Positions 8,007 through 17,062 of a DNA stretch of 64,000 nt are shown one piece after another (the stretch's first letter is position 1; each line of letters begins with the position of its first letter). Source of the DNA: Pedobacter xixiisoli (lineage in GTDB: Bacteria; Bacteroidota; Bacteroidia; Sphingobacteriales; Sphingobacteriaceae); NCBI RefSeq assembly GCF_900215335.1, contig NZ_OCMT01000001.1, positions 1,178,001 through 1,242,000 on the forward strand. The letters are read 5' to 3'. Position numbers and translations under genes: made by a program. The notes beneath the pieces were generated by a model, which was not told the origin of the DNA, searched no databases, and saw nothing but the letters and a program-made list of their open reading frames with translations.

Positions 8007-9152
8007 CTATAATTTAGTTAATTTCTCTACTGCTTTTTCCAATGTGCCATTCTCTTTCGCAAAGCAAAAACGTAATATTTGATGGTCTACATTCTTAGTG
8101 TAAAAAGCGGATACTGGAATTGCTGCCACCCCAAATTCAGTTACTAGCTTTTTTGCGAAATCAGTATCCTTGTCCGCACTAATGCCTTTGTAACTTACGC
8201 ACTGGAAATAAGATCCTTTGCAAGGTAGTAGTGTAAATTTAGTTTCTTTAAGCAATTGCTGAAAAAAGTCTCTTTTTTGCTGAAAGAATATAGGTATTTC
8301 TTGATAGATGTTGGTTGATTTTAAATAATTGGCGATACCTACTTGCATAGCACTGTTAACGCTAAAAACATTAAATTGGTGTATTTTTCTAAACTCAGCC
8401 ATTAATTTAGCAGGAGCGAGGCAGTAGCCCATCTTCCAACCGGTAGTATGTAAAAGCTTGCCAAATGAGGCGACGATGAAACTTCTATCGGCCAATTCTG
8501 GATACAAAGCCACACTTTGATGTTGTTCTCCATCGAAAATGATATGCTCATAAACTTCGTCACTTAAAATGAGGATATCAGTGTCTTTTGTAAGTTTAAT
8601 CAATGCATCGATATCTTCCTTTTTCAAAATACTACCCGTAGGATTATGAGGAGAGTTAATGATAATCATCTTCGTATTAGCGGTAAAAAGCTTCTTTACC
8701 ATTTCCCAATCAATTTTGTAATCGGGAGCTTGTAGCTCGAAAGGTTTTACCAATCCACCTAATAACTTAACAGTAGGGGCATAGCAGTCGTATGCAGGTT
8801 CGAAGATGATGACCTCGTCGCCAGCTGAAATAAAGGTATTGATGGCTGTAAAAATAGCTTGTGTACCACCCGCAGTTATGGTTATTTCAGTTTCTGGATT
8901 ATATTTTGCGTTGTAGAAACGTTCAATTTTATCTGCAATTTGCTCCCTAAGTGGAAGATAACCAGCCATAGGAGCGTACTGGTTAAATCCATTTTTCATG
9001 GCTTGATTAATAGCAGCAATTAGTTTTTCGTCTGTTGCATAATCAGGAAAGCCTTGTGATAAATTGATAGCTTGATAATCTGCGGCAAGTTTAGACATTA
9101 CCGTAAAAACGGTGGTGCCAACAGTAGGTAGTTTAGAGTTTATATTTATCAT
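8007..9152 (-). CDS. PLP aminotransferase, methionine/glutamine transaminase type (YbdL/KAT-like)
   Basis: A 381-residue fold-type I class I/II aminotransferase. The PLP lysine is Lys232 in SFGKLLHTTGWKMGYC. Other class signatures are NLSQGFPDY near the N-terminus, SPHNPTG with the substrate-binding Asn, ILSDEVYEHI with the PLP-ring Asp/Tyr, and LRFCFAK with the carboxylate-binding Arg. This pattern is that of the YbdL/kynurenine-aminotransferase branch, which uses methionine and glutamine. The omega-amidase immediately downstream supports a glutamine-linked reaction. The efflux MFS gene lies 65 bases upstream on the same strand. Confidence 0.9.
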   Translation of the reverse strand: MININSKLPTVGTTVFTVMSKLAADYQAINLSQGFPDYATDEKLIAAINQAMKNGFNQYAPMAGYLPLREQIADKIERFYNAKYNPETEITITAGGTQAIFTAINTFISAGDEVIIFEPAYDCYAPTVKLLGGLVKPFELQAPDYKIDWEMVKKLFTANTKMIIINSPHNPTGSILKKEDIDALIKLTKDTDILILSDEVYEHIIFDGEQHQSVALYPELADRSFIVASFGKLLHTTGWKMGYCLAPAKLMAEFRKIHQFNVFSVNSAMQVGIANYLKSTNIYQEIPIFFQQKRDFFQQLLKETKFTLLPCKGSYFQCVSYKGISADKDTDFAKKLVTEFGVAAIPVSAFYTKNVDHQILRFCFAKENGTLEKAVEKLTKL

Positions 9153-9217
9153 CTGATACGAAAATAGTAATAATCTATATGATTTTTACCGTTTCATATC
9201 TCCTGAAAGCTATAAAA

Positions 9218-10420
9218 CTACGGATTAGTAGTTGTGTTCCTTATTTTTCTACCTCCAATAAGTAAACAAAATAAGCCTACTAATGCGGCAACAGTCATCA
9301 CTGCCGGCATTGGCCAAACTACATCAGCAGCGAACATACTAATGGCTGCTGATGCCAATGCACCTAAACCCATCTGTAAAGCACCCATTAGAGCAGACGC
9401 ACTACCTGCATTTTTTTTGAAAGGTGCCAATGATAGCGCTGACGCATTTGGGTTGATAAAGCCTAAACAACCTAGAAACAATGCGATGAAAGCGATGGTA
9501 GTATATAAATTTAGAAGATTATAAACAGCTGAAAATAAAAATAAAACGCTGAAAATACATTGCGCTAACAAAGCCCAAAACACAATTCTTTTACTCGTAA
9601 ACCATCGTAGTATATAACTGTTCACTTGACTAAAACCTATGAAAAATACTGACAACAAAGCAAATATCCATCCGTAGCCAGTTTCTGTAACTTTATATAA
9701 ATCCATAAATACCACAGGTGATGATGAAACATATGCAAACAGACCACTAAAGGTAATAGCACTCACTAGTGCATAAGTGTAAAAGCTTGGTTCTTTTAAA
9801 ACAGTTAGGAAATTACTTAATATAGGTTTGGGTTTTAGCGAATAATTTGCATCTGGTTTGTAGCTTTCCGGTAGCCACCACTTACTGGCAAAAAGCATCA
9901 AAATTGCCATTAAGCCTAAAAAGACAAATACAGATTTCCATCCTAAAGCCGTAATTAAATATCCACCAGCAGTTGGTGCCAACATAGGGGAGACAGCAAT
10001 AACCAACATTAACGATGCAAAAACTTTTGGACTTTCTTCTACAGTGAACAGATCTCTAACCATCGCGATAGCAGCAACAGAAGCTGAACAACAACCAATT
10101 GCCTGGATAAACCTTAAAATTATTAATTGGTCAATTGATTTAACGAACAGACAGCTAATTGATGACAATATAAACAGGGAGAGGCCGAAATAAAGTGGTT
10201 TTTTCCTGCCAAATTTATCTAATAAAGGTCCGTAAAGCAATTGTCCGGCAGATATACCGATAAAGAAAGTTGCTAATGAAAGAGAAACATTTGGCACGTC
10301 CGTATTTAAATCTTTAGCGATAGACTTAAATCCTGGCAAGTACATATCTATAGAAAATGGAGCTAATGCCGCCAAACAACCCAGAATTAAAATTAAACGA
10401 AAAGATTTAGAATTTGCCAT
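9218..10420 (-). CDS. Bcr/CflA family drug-resistance MFS transporter
   Basis: A 400-residue major facilitator with 12 predicted helices. The N-terminal LAALAPFSIDMYLPGFKSIA is the signature of the Bcr/CflA drug:proton antiporters. LLYGPLLDKFGRKKP is the loop 2-3 motif A, and PMLAPTAGGYL is the motif C-like antiporter segment in helix 5. I prefer the ATG at 10420 (MANSKSFRLILILG) over an in-frame TTG seven codons upstream, because the ATG lies a sensible distance after a CATCTTTG box. It is the first gene of a minus-strand run with the aminotransferase, omega-amidase and glycosylasparaginase. Substrate unknown. Confidence 0.9.
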   Translation of the reverse strand: MANSKSFRLILILGCLAALAPFSIDMYLPGFKSIAKDLNTDVPNVSLSLATFFIGISAGQLLYGPLLDKFGRKKPLYFGLSLFILSSISCLFVKSIDQLIILRFIQAIGCCSASVAAIAMVRDLFTVEESPKVFASLMLVIAVSPMLAPTAGGYLITALGWKSVFVFLGLMAILMLFASKWWLPESYKPDANYSLKPKPILSNFLTVLKEPSFYTYALVSAITFSGLFAYVSSSPVVFMDLYKVTETGYGWIFALLSVFFIGFSQVNSYILRWFTSKRIVFWALLAQCIFSVLFLFSAVYNLLNLYTTIAFIALFLGCLGFINPNASALSLAPFKKNAGSASALMGALQMGLGALASAAISMFAADVVWPMPAVMTVAALVGLFCLLIGGRKIRNTTTNP

Positions 10421-10438
10421 GATGATTTTAAGAAGGCG

Positions 10439-10446
10439 CAAAGATG
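10439..10446 (-). promoter_or_regulatory. candidate -7 box of the MFS gene (CATCTTTG)
   Basis: The minus strand reads CATCTTTG, 7 of 8 to TAnnTTTG, leaving an 18-base leader to the ATG at 10420. The box overlaps the upstream in-frame TTG, which argues that the TTG is not the translation start. Confidence 0.35.
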
Positions 10447-10552
10447 AGTAATTATAGTCAACCGACTCGTCTGCATTTTGTAAAATAGAAGTTTAATTAT
10501 AGACTATAATAAATGGATTTACTTTGCATCAAAATTTTGTACTTTAGTCGCT

Positions 10553-11323
10553 ATGACTTTTAAAACTAAGGAAAGCCGACTATTATTGATTTTAGGCGCA
10601 TTTTTCGTTGCCAACACCCTCATGTCTGAGTTTATTGGCGTAAAAATTTTTTCAGTTGAAGGAGTATTAGGTATCAAAAAATTCGATATCAATCTGTTTG
10701 GAGTTCCTAATTTATCTTACAATATGTCTGCTGGAGTTTTAACGTGGCCTATCGTTTTCATTATGACGGACATCATAAATGAATATTTTGGTGTAAAACA
10801 AGTGCGCTTTCTTTCCATATTAACAGCTGTTTTAATCGGCTTCGCTTTTTTTGTAGTTTGGATGGCCATCAAATTGGAACCAGCAGATTTTTGGTTGGTA
10901 CAAGAAGTTGATGGACAGAAGCTAAGTATGCCTCGTGCTTTTGATGCTATTTTTGGTCAAGGTATGTGGATTATTGTCGGTTCTATTACTGCCTTTTTAT
11001 TGGGTCAAATGGTCGACGTATTAATTTTCCACAGAATCAAAAAGTTTACTGGAGAAAAAGCCCTATGGCTTAGAGCTACTGGTTCAACTTTGGTATCTCA
11101 ACTTATCGATAGTTTTGTGGTTATTTTTATTGCGTTTTATCTCAATCCGGCTTATCACTGGAGTTGGCAAATGGTTGCAGCCATCGGTTTGGTAGGATAC
11201 ACCTATAAGTTTGTTGTGGCACTGCTAATGACACCTATTTTGTACGTAGTACACGCAATAATTGATAGATATTTAGGTAAGGATTTAGCTCATCGTATGA
11301 TCAAGATGGCGGCTAGGGGTTAG
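10553..11323 (+). CDS. yhhQ: queuosine precursor transporter (YhhQ/VUT family)
   Basis: A 256-residue membrane protein with about six helices, matching the VUT_1/YhhQ family that imports queuosine precursors (preQ0/preQ1) for tRNA modification. Recognised segments are ANTLMSEFIGVKIF near the N-terminus, FIMTDIINEYFGVKQVR at about residues 66-82 with its conserved Asp and Glu, and LRATGSTLVSQLIDSFVV in the C-terminal half. The start ATG at 10553 is clear. I looked for a preQ1 riboswitch in the 110 bases upstream and saw none. DUF421 follows on the same strand, about 50 bases on. Confidence 0.9.
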   Translation: MTFKTKESRLLLILGAFFVANTLMSEFIGVKIFSVEGVLGIKKFDINLFGVPNLSYNMSAGVLTWPIVFIMTDIINEYFGVKQVRFLSILTAVLIGFAFFVVWMAIKLEPADFWLVQEVDGQKLSMPRAFDAIFGQGMWIIVGSITAFLLGQMVDVLIFHRIKKFTGEKALWLRATGSTLVSQLIDSFVVIFIAFYLNPAYHWSWQMVAAIGLVGYTYKFVVALLMTPILYVVHAIIDRYLGKDLAHRMIKMAARG

Positions 11324-11371
11324 TAGCGAAACAAAATATCTGAATTTTGCGTTTTATTGCAAAATCAACAG

Positions 11372-12070
11372 ATGACAGACTACCTAAATAGTATCGAAAA
11401 AATTTTAATTGGTGACGAAGAATGGAGTTTCATACCTGAAATCATGTTTCGTACACTTCTGATGTACCTTGTGGTACTAATCAGTTTGCGAGTACTAGGA
11501 AAAAGGGGTGTTAAGCAGCTCTCTATTTTCGAGTTGGTAGTTATTATTAGTTTAGGTTCTGCAGCTGGAGACCCTATGTTTTACAGAGAAGTTGGTATTT
11601 TATCTGCGGTAGCTGTATTTATCGTGGTGGTATTTTCCTATAAGGTCACTTCATATTTTGTAAATAAGAGCAAAAAAGTGGAAATCTTATTAGAAGGTAG
11701 TTGTACTTGTGTAATAGAACACGGAAGGTTCGCAATAGATAATTTCAAAAAAGAGACATTGGCCCAAGATGAGTTCTTTGCCGAATTGAGGCTAAAAAGC
11801 GTAGCACATTTGGGGCAGGTTAAATTAGCTATTTTAGAAACTACAGGAAGCATTAGCGTATTTTTCTATAGCGATGAGGAAGTGAAAAATGGCTTACCAA
11901 TATTACCTGCTTTATTCGCTGATAAAAAAGAAGAAATCAAATACAGAGATTATTATTCATGTGCTTTTTGTGGCTTAACAGAGCTACTTGAACCAACAAC
12001 TAAAGCTACTTGTAAATGTTGTGGAAAAGATAAATGGGTTAAATCAATTAACATACAGCGAGTTACCTAG
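11372..12070 (+). CDS. DUF421 (YetF-like) membrane protein with C-terminal cysteine pairs
   Basis: A 232-residue protein. The N-terminal ~85 residues hold three membrane helices (RTLLMYLVVLISLRVLGKRG is typical). Then comes a cytosolic DUF421 domain with the characteristic KSKKVEILLEG, KKETLAQDEFFAELR and GQVKLAILETTGSIS stretches. The end has CAFCG and CKCCG pairs about 20 residues apart, suggesting a small metal-binding ribbon. DUF421 proteins are widespread and their function is unknown. I chose the ATG at 11372 (MTDYLNSIEK); a longer reading from TTG at 11357 adds only five residues. Confidence 0.88.
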   Translation: MTDYLNSIEKILIGDEEWSFIPEIMFRTLLMYLVVLISLRVLGKRGVKQLSIFELVVIISLGSAAGDPMFYREVGILSAVAVFIVVVFSYKVTSYFVNKSKKVEILLEGSCTCVIEHGRFAIDNFKKETLAQDEFFAELRLKSVAHLGQVKLAILETTGSISVFFYSDEEVKNGLPILPALFADKKEEIKYRDYYSCAFCGLTELLEPTTKATCKCCGKDKWVKSINIQRVT

Positions 12071-12104
12071 AAAAACTTTGTAGCTACATCAATTAGGTGT
12101 ATGC

Positions 12105-12139
12105 ACTCTAATTTATCAGATAAATAAGTAAATTAGAGT
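12105..12139. promoter_or_regulatory. perfect 11-base inverted repeat abutting a start codon
   Basis: ACTCTAATTTA (12105-12115) and TAAATTAGAGT (12129-12139) are exact complements with a 13-base spacer. The right arm ends one base before the ATG at 12141. It could be an operator or an mRNA hairpin that hides the start region of the fatty acid hydroxylase gene. Which one cannot be told from sequence. Confidence 0.45.
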
Positions 12140-12140
12140 A

Positions 12141-13358
12141 ATGAAAACCAATTATATAGCCTTGTCGGTGCCAATTTTCTTTATCCTTATTGGGATTGAA
12201 CTGGCTTACACTTTCTACAAAAAACTTAAATACTATCGATTAAATGATTCTATTGCTAATTTAAGTCAGGGGATAGGATCGCAGTTAGTAGGGCTGTTTA
12301 TGAAATCCGTACTTTTTGTAGGCTACATGTATATTTTTGAGCATTGGCGTTTATTCGAGATATCTAATACCATCTGGACTTGGATTATCCTTTTTATTGG
12401 CGTTGATTTCTTCTACTACTGGTTCCACAGAATGAGTCATCAAGTTAATGCTTTATGGGCCGCACACATCGTGCATCACCAATCTGAAGAATATAACTTA
12501 ACGGTAGCTTTGAGGCAGTCGTGGTTTCAAGGCTGGTTTTCATGGGTTTTCTATCTACCTCTAGCGCTAATAGGTTTTGACCCCATAATTTTTCTAACTC
12601 TAAGCTCATTTAACACACTTTACCAATTCTGGATTCATACGCGTACCATTAAAAGTATGGGCGTTTTAGAATATATCCTCAATACACCTTCCCATCATCG
12701 AGTTCATCATGGTTCCAATCCTAAATATATTGATAAAAATCATGCTGGCACCTTAATCATTTGGGATAGATTGTTCGGCACTTTTCAGAAAGAAGAAGAA
12801 GAAGTTTATTACGGTATTACCAAACCTTTAGCTAGTTGGAATCCTGTATGGGCAAACTTGCACTATTGGAAAGATTTGATAGAAACGGCAAAAAAATCAG
12901 ATAAAATTAGTAACAAGATTAGTGTATTCGTCAAACCTCCTGGTTGGTTTCCAGAAAAACTTGGAGGATTTCAATTTGCACCTGAAATAGATGTCGTTAA
13001 TTACAAAAAATTCCATACTGAAACTACTATTAAAGTAATGATTTATGCAGTATTACTATTTTTAGTGGCTTTATCCTTAGGTTCTTATCAGCTGTTCTTT
13101 TTTGATAAATTAAACTTAGCTACCAATATTTTAATTGCTTCTTTTACTATTTTAAGCATGTTAACCTGTGGCGCATTATTAGAAAAAAAGCGTTGGTTTG
13201 TTGGTGCAGAATATTTAAGGTATTTACTAGGTTTACTTACCATATATTTTCTATACAGATTAGATTTTAAGATAGAATCGCTTTTAGGAGTACTTGCTAT
13301 TCATATTGCGATGGCGATTTACTTTTTTTTCATCAAATACAAATACCGAAATGCTTAA
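12141..13358 (+). CDS. sterol desaturase/fatty acid hydroxylase superfamily protein, alkylglycerol monooxygenase-like
   Basis: A 405-residue integral membrane di-iron enzyme. The eight-histidine pattern is complete enough to see: H96RMSH, H109IVHH and H185HRVHH, embedded in the order typical of the TMEM195/AGMO branch (WFHRMSHQ...WAAHIVHHQSEEYN...LRQSW). AGMO cleaves the ether bond of alkylglycerols. The last ~110 residues add about four more helices beyond the catalytic core, as in many bacterial relatives. The reading frame overlaps the next gene, a lysoplasmalogenase, by 8 bases, which supports a joint role with ether lipids. Substrate is inferred. Confidence 0.88.
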   Translation: MKTNYIALSVPIFFILIGIELAYTFYKKLKYYRLNDSIANLSQGIGSQLVGLFMKSVLFVGYMYIFEHWRLFEISNTIWTWIILFIGVDFFYYWFHRMSHQVNALWAAHIVHHQSEEYNLTVALRQSWFQGWFSWVFYLPLALIGFDPIIFLTLSSFNTLYQFWIHTRTIKSMGVLEYILNTPSHHRVHHGSNPKYIDKNHAGTLIIWDRLFGTFQKEEEEVYYGITKPLASWNPVWANLHYWKDLIETAKKSDKISNKISVFVKPPGWFPEKLGGFQFAPEIDVVNYKKFHTETTIKVMIYAVLLFLVALSLGSYQLFFFDKLNLATNILIASFTILSMLTCGALLEKKRWFVGAEYLRYLLGLLTIYFLYRLDFKIESLLGVLAIHIAMAIYFFFIKYKYRNA

Positions 13359-14040
13359 AAAATATCCTCAATTTACTTTCGGTTTTGCCATCATTTTTTT
13401 TGCAGAACTAATTGCAACAGCCAATGATTTAAAAGAAATCAGGTTTTTTACTAAGCCACTAATCACAATAGCTTTAATGTTATTCTTGTATTTTGCAATA
13501 GAACGAAAGGGTAGATTCACGAATAAAATAATTACTGGCTTATTTTTTTCGCTATTGGGCGATGTTTTATTAATGTTCGCTCATATAGACCAAATTTACT
13601 TTATGCTGGGCTTAGGAACATTTCTCATAGCGCATCTATTTTATATTTCAGCGTTTTATCTAGATAGTACTAATAAAATTCAGGTTCATAAAAGATATGT
13701 GCTACCAATATTTATGGTATTTGGCTTTTTTTGTATTTCCTACTACTATATTATACGTTCCCACCTTGGAAACATGAATATTCCTGTATTGATTTACTCA
13801 TTTGTGATTACAGTTATGGGGATAATGGCAGCACTCCGTTATGGAAAAACTAATTCTAAAAGTTTTATTTGGGTACTAATTGGAGCTATTTTCTTTATTA
13901 TTTCTGATTCTATTTTAGCTTACAACAAGTTTGTAGAACAAATAGATGCTGGAGATTTGTTCATCATGTCAACTTATATGTTGGCGCAGTTTTTTATTAC
14001 AATGGGAGCTGTAGAAAGAAAGTTCGTAAAGAAAAACTGA
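13351..14040 (+). CDS. lysoplasmalogenase (YhhN/TMEM86 family)
   Basis: A 229-residue protein with about eight hydrophobic segments and the YhhN family hallmarks KPLITIALML (residues ~31-40), the GLFFSLLGDVLLMF segment with its buried Asp, FLIAHLFYISAFY, and a final LAQFFITMGAVER. Family members hydrolyse the vinyl-ether bond of lysoplasmalogens. The ATG at 13351 overlaps the stop of the fatty acid hydroxylase gene; an in-frame start further upstream would lie wholly inside that gene and is unlikely. The stop overlaps the next start by one base (TGATG). Confidence 0.88.
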   Translation: MLKKYPQFTFGFAIIFFAELIATANDLKEIRFFTKPLITIALMLFLYFAIERKGRFTNKIITGLFFSLLGDVLLMFAHIDQIYFMLGLGTFLIAHLFYISAFYLDSTNKIQVHKRYVLPIFMVFGFFCISYYYIIRSHLGNMNIPVLIYSFVITVMGIMAALRYGKTNSKSFIWVLIGAIFFIISDSILAYNKFVEQIDAGDLFIMSTYMLAQFFITMGAVERKFVKKN

Positions 14041-14621
14041 TGAAAATATTTTATAAAGTTTCTGATAAACAACTATTAAAAGATAGAAACGAGATTTTTA
14101 AAGAAGTTGGCATTTCTGCTTTAGAAACTAATGGGTTTGTTCCCTCAGTTTTCAAAAGTTCTTGGAATGGTGAATACAATAGGTCTATTAAAGGTTACAC
14201 CTATGAATACTACAAATTAAAAGAAGGAAAATATTTAGAGCACATTGATATATCCATAGTTAGTGGAGACAAATGGATAAAAGTTTATTTAAATATATTC
14301 GAGCTTATATCTCCTCTAAATTCAATTGAAGAATTAGGCAAATACGAAGGAATCAACTTTTCTATGCCACCTAACAATTTAACTAAAATGAGATTACGTA
14401 GTGATGATTATAAAGGACCTCCATTATTCTATATGTTATTTTTACCTGAACATAAAATCGGAAGTTTTTACACTAAAGCAGGCTATATAAGTAAAGTTCT
14501 CAAACTAAAGAAATTGATTGAATCTGATATGGGACATATAGATGAGTTCGTGAAAAAGTGGCATAATATTTATAAAGCAAATGTTACAGACTGGGAAGGA
14601 AACATAATTAAGGAAATTTAA
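14040..14621 (+). CDS. soluble protein of unknown function
   Basis: A 193-residue protein without signal peptide or membrane helix and without a family I recognise. It starts in a TGATG overlap with the lysoplasmalogenase gene, so it is probably translationally coupled to it. The sequence is rich in Lys, Tyr and Asn. Features that stand out are FKSSWNGEYNRSIKGYTYEYYKL, a PPNNLTKMRLRSDDYKGPP turn-rich stretch and a long C-terminal helix. It is plausibly an accessory to the two preceding membrane genes, but nothing in the sequence shows how. Confidence 0.7.
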   Translation: MKIFYKVSDKQLLKDRNEIFKEVGISALETNGFVPSVFKSSWNGEYNRSIKGYTYEYYKLKEGKYLEHIDISIVSGDKWIKVYLNIFELISPLNSIEELGKYEGINFSMPPNNLTKMRLRSDDYKGPPLFYMLFLPEHKIGSFYTKAGYISKVLKLKKLIESDMGHIDEFVKKWHNIYKANVTDWEGNIIKEI

Positions 14622-14679
14622 GTGTGTACAAGCTAAATTAAATCAGCGGTTTATCAAGTTCCTAACTTCAATTTATTCG

Positions 14680-17052
14680 CTACTTCTCTTTCTCCTTATC
14701 CAACACTGTGAAACTTTGTACTAAACGCTCTCCGTTTTGGTCGGTTAAAGTCAATACATGTTTACCTGGTTTTGGGCTTAAAGCAATTTGATGATAACTT
14801 TTTGTAGTACCTACGTACTCTTCGTCAATATGCCAATGGATAGTTGCATTATTATTTCGATGGGCCACGTTAAAAACTACCTTTCCTCTATTGCCATCAA
14901 TTTCTAACGGAATATAAACAGAAGCGTTGGGTTTAGGGTAAATCATTTCCATTACAGAGGCACTTTCATTTTGGCACCCATCCATAAAAGGTGGTAACAC
15001 CCGATATTCCGCATTTTTAGTTTTGTAATAATATTCCATAGTTGGTAGTAGGATAAACCAACCTTGATGCTTCATTTGAGTGACACTGTAGCATTGATTA
15101 GTTACCTGATAATTTGCACTTGCATCCAAATGAATCAGCTTATGGTAGGGACATAAAGCTGTTTTTTCGCCACTTGGCGGAACCCATTGCACCACTTTAG
15201 TTTCACAAATAGAGGAGGCTTTGTAACCACTTTGTTTGCAAACTGCTATTCGCTTCAGCTTTGTCTTCGGCATTTCAAACCATTTTGATGATGGCAATAA
15301 CCTAAATATATCGAACATTAGCGGTGCTGCAGCTTCAATGCCTGTTAAGCCTGGCCTACCTTCTCCATCGGCATTGCCAACCCAAACGCAAACTACATAA
15401 TTAGGCGTCAAGCCTACCGACCAAGCATCTCTAAAGCCAAAGCTTGTACCAGTTTTCCAAGCTATACGCTGCGACGAAGAAAATTGCTGCCATAAACCCT
15501 CATCCCCAGGACGCATCACTTCTTCCATCGCATTAAAGGTAGACCAAATGGTGCCATGGTCTAGGAGCGAAGTAGGATCTATGATATCTTCAGGGTCTTT
15601 TGCATCTTTTACGTAATAAGCAGAAGTGTAATCAGCATTGTTATACTTACCTTGATAGTCGTTATAATGATTTAGCGTTCTAGCCATGCCCAAGTAAGCA
15701 TTACTTAAATCCCACATGGTTACTTCGCTACCTCCTAAAATTAACGATAATCCATAATGATCAGCAGGTTTATTTAAGGTGCTGAAATTGAATTTCTTCA
15801 GCTTATCGTAAAAACGTTCATACTTATATTGCTGCAGCATTTTTACCGCTGGAATATTCAACGAACGACTTAAAGCTCTATCCGCCGGAATGGCGCCGTC
15901 ATAACCCAAATCGAAGTTCATAGGTGAATAGCCGCCAATTTGTGTTGGCACATCTGGGATTAAAGTTTGAGGTAAAATAAAGCCATCATTCAACATACTT
16001 GCATACAATAGAGGCTTTAAGGTACTTCCAGGACTTCGCCTAGCTCTAATCATATCCACATGACTTTCCATATCCTTCTGCTTAGGCAAATAACAATTAC
16101 CCACATAACCAACTACGCTTCCATTTTTCACATTGATAACCAAAGCAGCTAAATTGTTGATGCCGTTGGCTGCAAATTTCTGATGGTATTGTGCTGTAAC
16201 TTGATTTAGTTCTTGTTGCAAATGTTCATCGATAGTAGAAGTTATTCTGGTTGTAGCAATATTTAAAGATTTCATTTCATCCTTAAACCTGTTCAGCAAA
16301 TGTGGTGCATGTTGTGGTAACGGGAGCGGAGCGGTAGGGATAGGTTCCGCTTTTGAAAGTTGTGCTGTAGCTCTATCTATAATTTTCTCGTCTACCAACT
16401 TATCTAGCAAGTTGTTTCTTTTGATGATTAGCTTAGTCGCATTTTTACCAGGATGCACTAAAGAAGGAGTATTGGGCAGTACCGCTAAAGTCGCCATTTC
16501 TCCCCATGAAAGCTGTTCGGCAGCTCTACCATAATATCGCCAGCTAGCTGCTTCTAAACCAACTACATTACTACCAAATGGCGCATTAGCAGCATATAAT
16601 GCTAAGATTTCATCTTTAGAATAACCGACTTCCAATCTTACAGCCAGCCACATTTCTGCTATTTTTTGGAAAAATGTACGTTGTTTTTTTCTCGATAATC
16701 TAATCACCTGCATGCTTAGCGTACTGGCGCCACTAGCTACAGATTTCGCTTCTATGTTTTGGCGAATGGCTCTGCCCACTGCAATGAAATCAACTCCGAA
16801 ATGATGATAAAAGCGTTTATCTTCAAAAGTAACGATACATTTAGCGAATTTATCGGGTATGCTATCAGCTACTGGAAAACGCCATTGCCCATCTTTGGCG
16901 ATAGAGGCACTCAATAATTCGCCATTGCTAGCCTCTATTACGTAAGAAGTAGGCGTAAGAAATAAAGGTTTCGGTAATGAAAATAAAAAGAAAGCAAGTA
17001 GCGCTATAAATATTATATCGACATAAATAATTGCTTTGATTTGTTTTTTCAT
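14680..17052 (-). CDS. pbpC: penicillin-binding protein 1C (bifunctional peptidoglycan synthase)
   Basis: A 790-residue class A PBP. After an N-terminal anchor helix (residues 7-26) comes the GT51 glycosyltransferase with Glu77 in FEDKRFYHHFGVD and LSMQVIRLSRKKQRT. The transpeptidase follows, with Ser343-x-x-Lys346 in SPGSTLKPLLYA and Lys533 in KTGTSFGFRDAWSVG, then a BiPBP_C beta-domain in the last ~90 residues. PBP1C polymerises and cross-links periplasmic murein and is habitually paired with an alpha-2-macroglobulin, here the gene 280 bases upstream on the same strand. That pairing suggests joint repair and defence of the wall. Confidence 0.95.
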   Translation of the reverse strand: MKKQIKAIIYVDIIFIALLAFFLFSLPKPLFLTPTSYVIEASNGELLSASIAKDGQWRFPVADSIPDKFAKCIVTFEDKRFYHHFGVDFIAVGRAIRQNIEAKSVASGASTLSMQVIRLSRKKQRTFFQKIAEMWLAVRLEVGYSKDEILALYAANAPFGSNVVGLEAASWRYYGRAAEQLSWGEMATLAVLPNTPSLVHPGKNATKLIIKRNNLLDKLVDEKIIDRATAQLSKAEPIPTAPLPLPQHAPHLLNRFKDEMKSLNIATTRITSTIDEHLQQELNQVTAQYHQKFAANGINNLAALVINVKNGSVVGYVGNCYLPKQKDMESHVDMIRARRSPGSTLKPLLYASMLNDGFILPQTLIPDVPTQIGGYSPMNFDLGYDGAIPADRALSRSLNIPAVKMLQQYKYERFYDKLKKFNFSTLNKPADHYGLSLILGGSEVTMWDLSNAYLGMARTLNHYNDYQGKYNNADYTSAYYVKDAKDPEDIIDPTSLLDHGTIWSTFNAMEEVMRPGDEGLWQQFSSSQRIAWKTGTSFGFRDAWSVGLTPNYVVCVWVGNADGEGRPGLTGIEAAAPLMFDIFRLLPSSKWFEMPKTKLKRIAVCKQSGYKASSICETKVVQWVPPSGEKTALCPYHKLIHLDASANYQVTNQCYSVTQMKHQGWFILLPTMEYYYKTKNAEYRVLPPFMDGCQNESASVMEMIYPKPNASVYIPLEIDGNRGKVVFNVAHRNNNATIHWHIDEEYVGTTKSYHQIALSPKPGKHVLTLTDQNGERLVQSFTVLDKEKEK

Positions 17053-17062
17053 CTCTTATTTG

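Noticed and set aside
10442..10552. preQ1 riboswitch before the queuosine precursor transporter
   Set aside because: The C-rich loop and A-rich tail of preQ1 aptamers are absent in these bases.
13294..13350. Extended N-terminus for the lysoplasmalogenase
   Set aside because: It would be coded wholly inside the preceding gene and reads MLFILRWRFTFFSSNTNTE, unlike the family; the ATG at 13351 gives a normal start.
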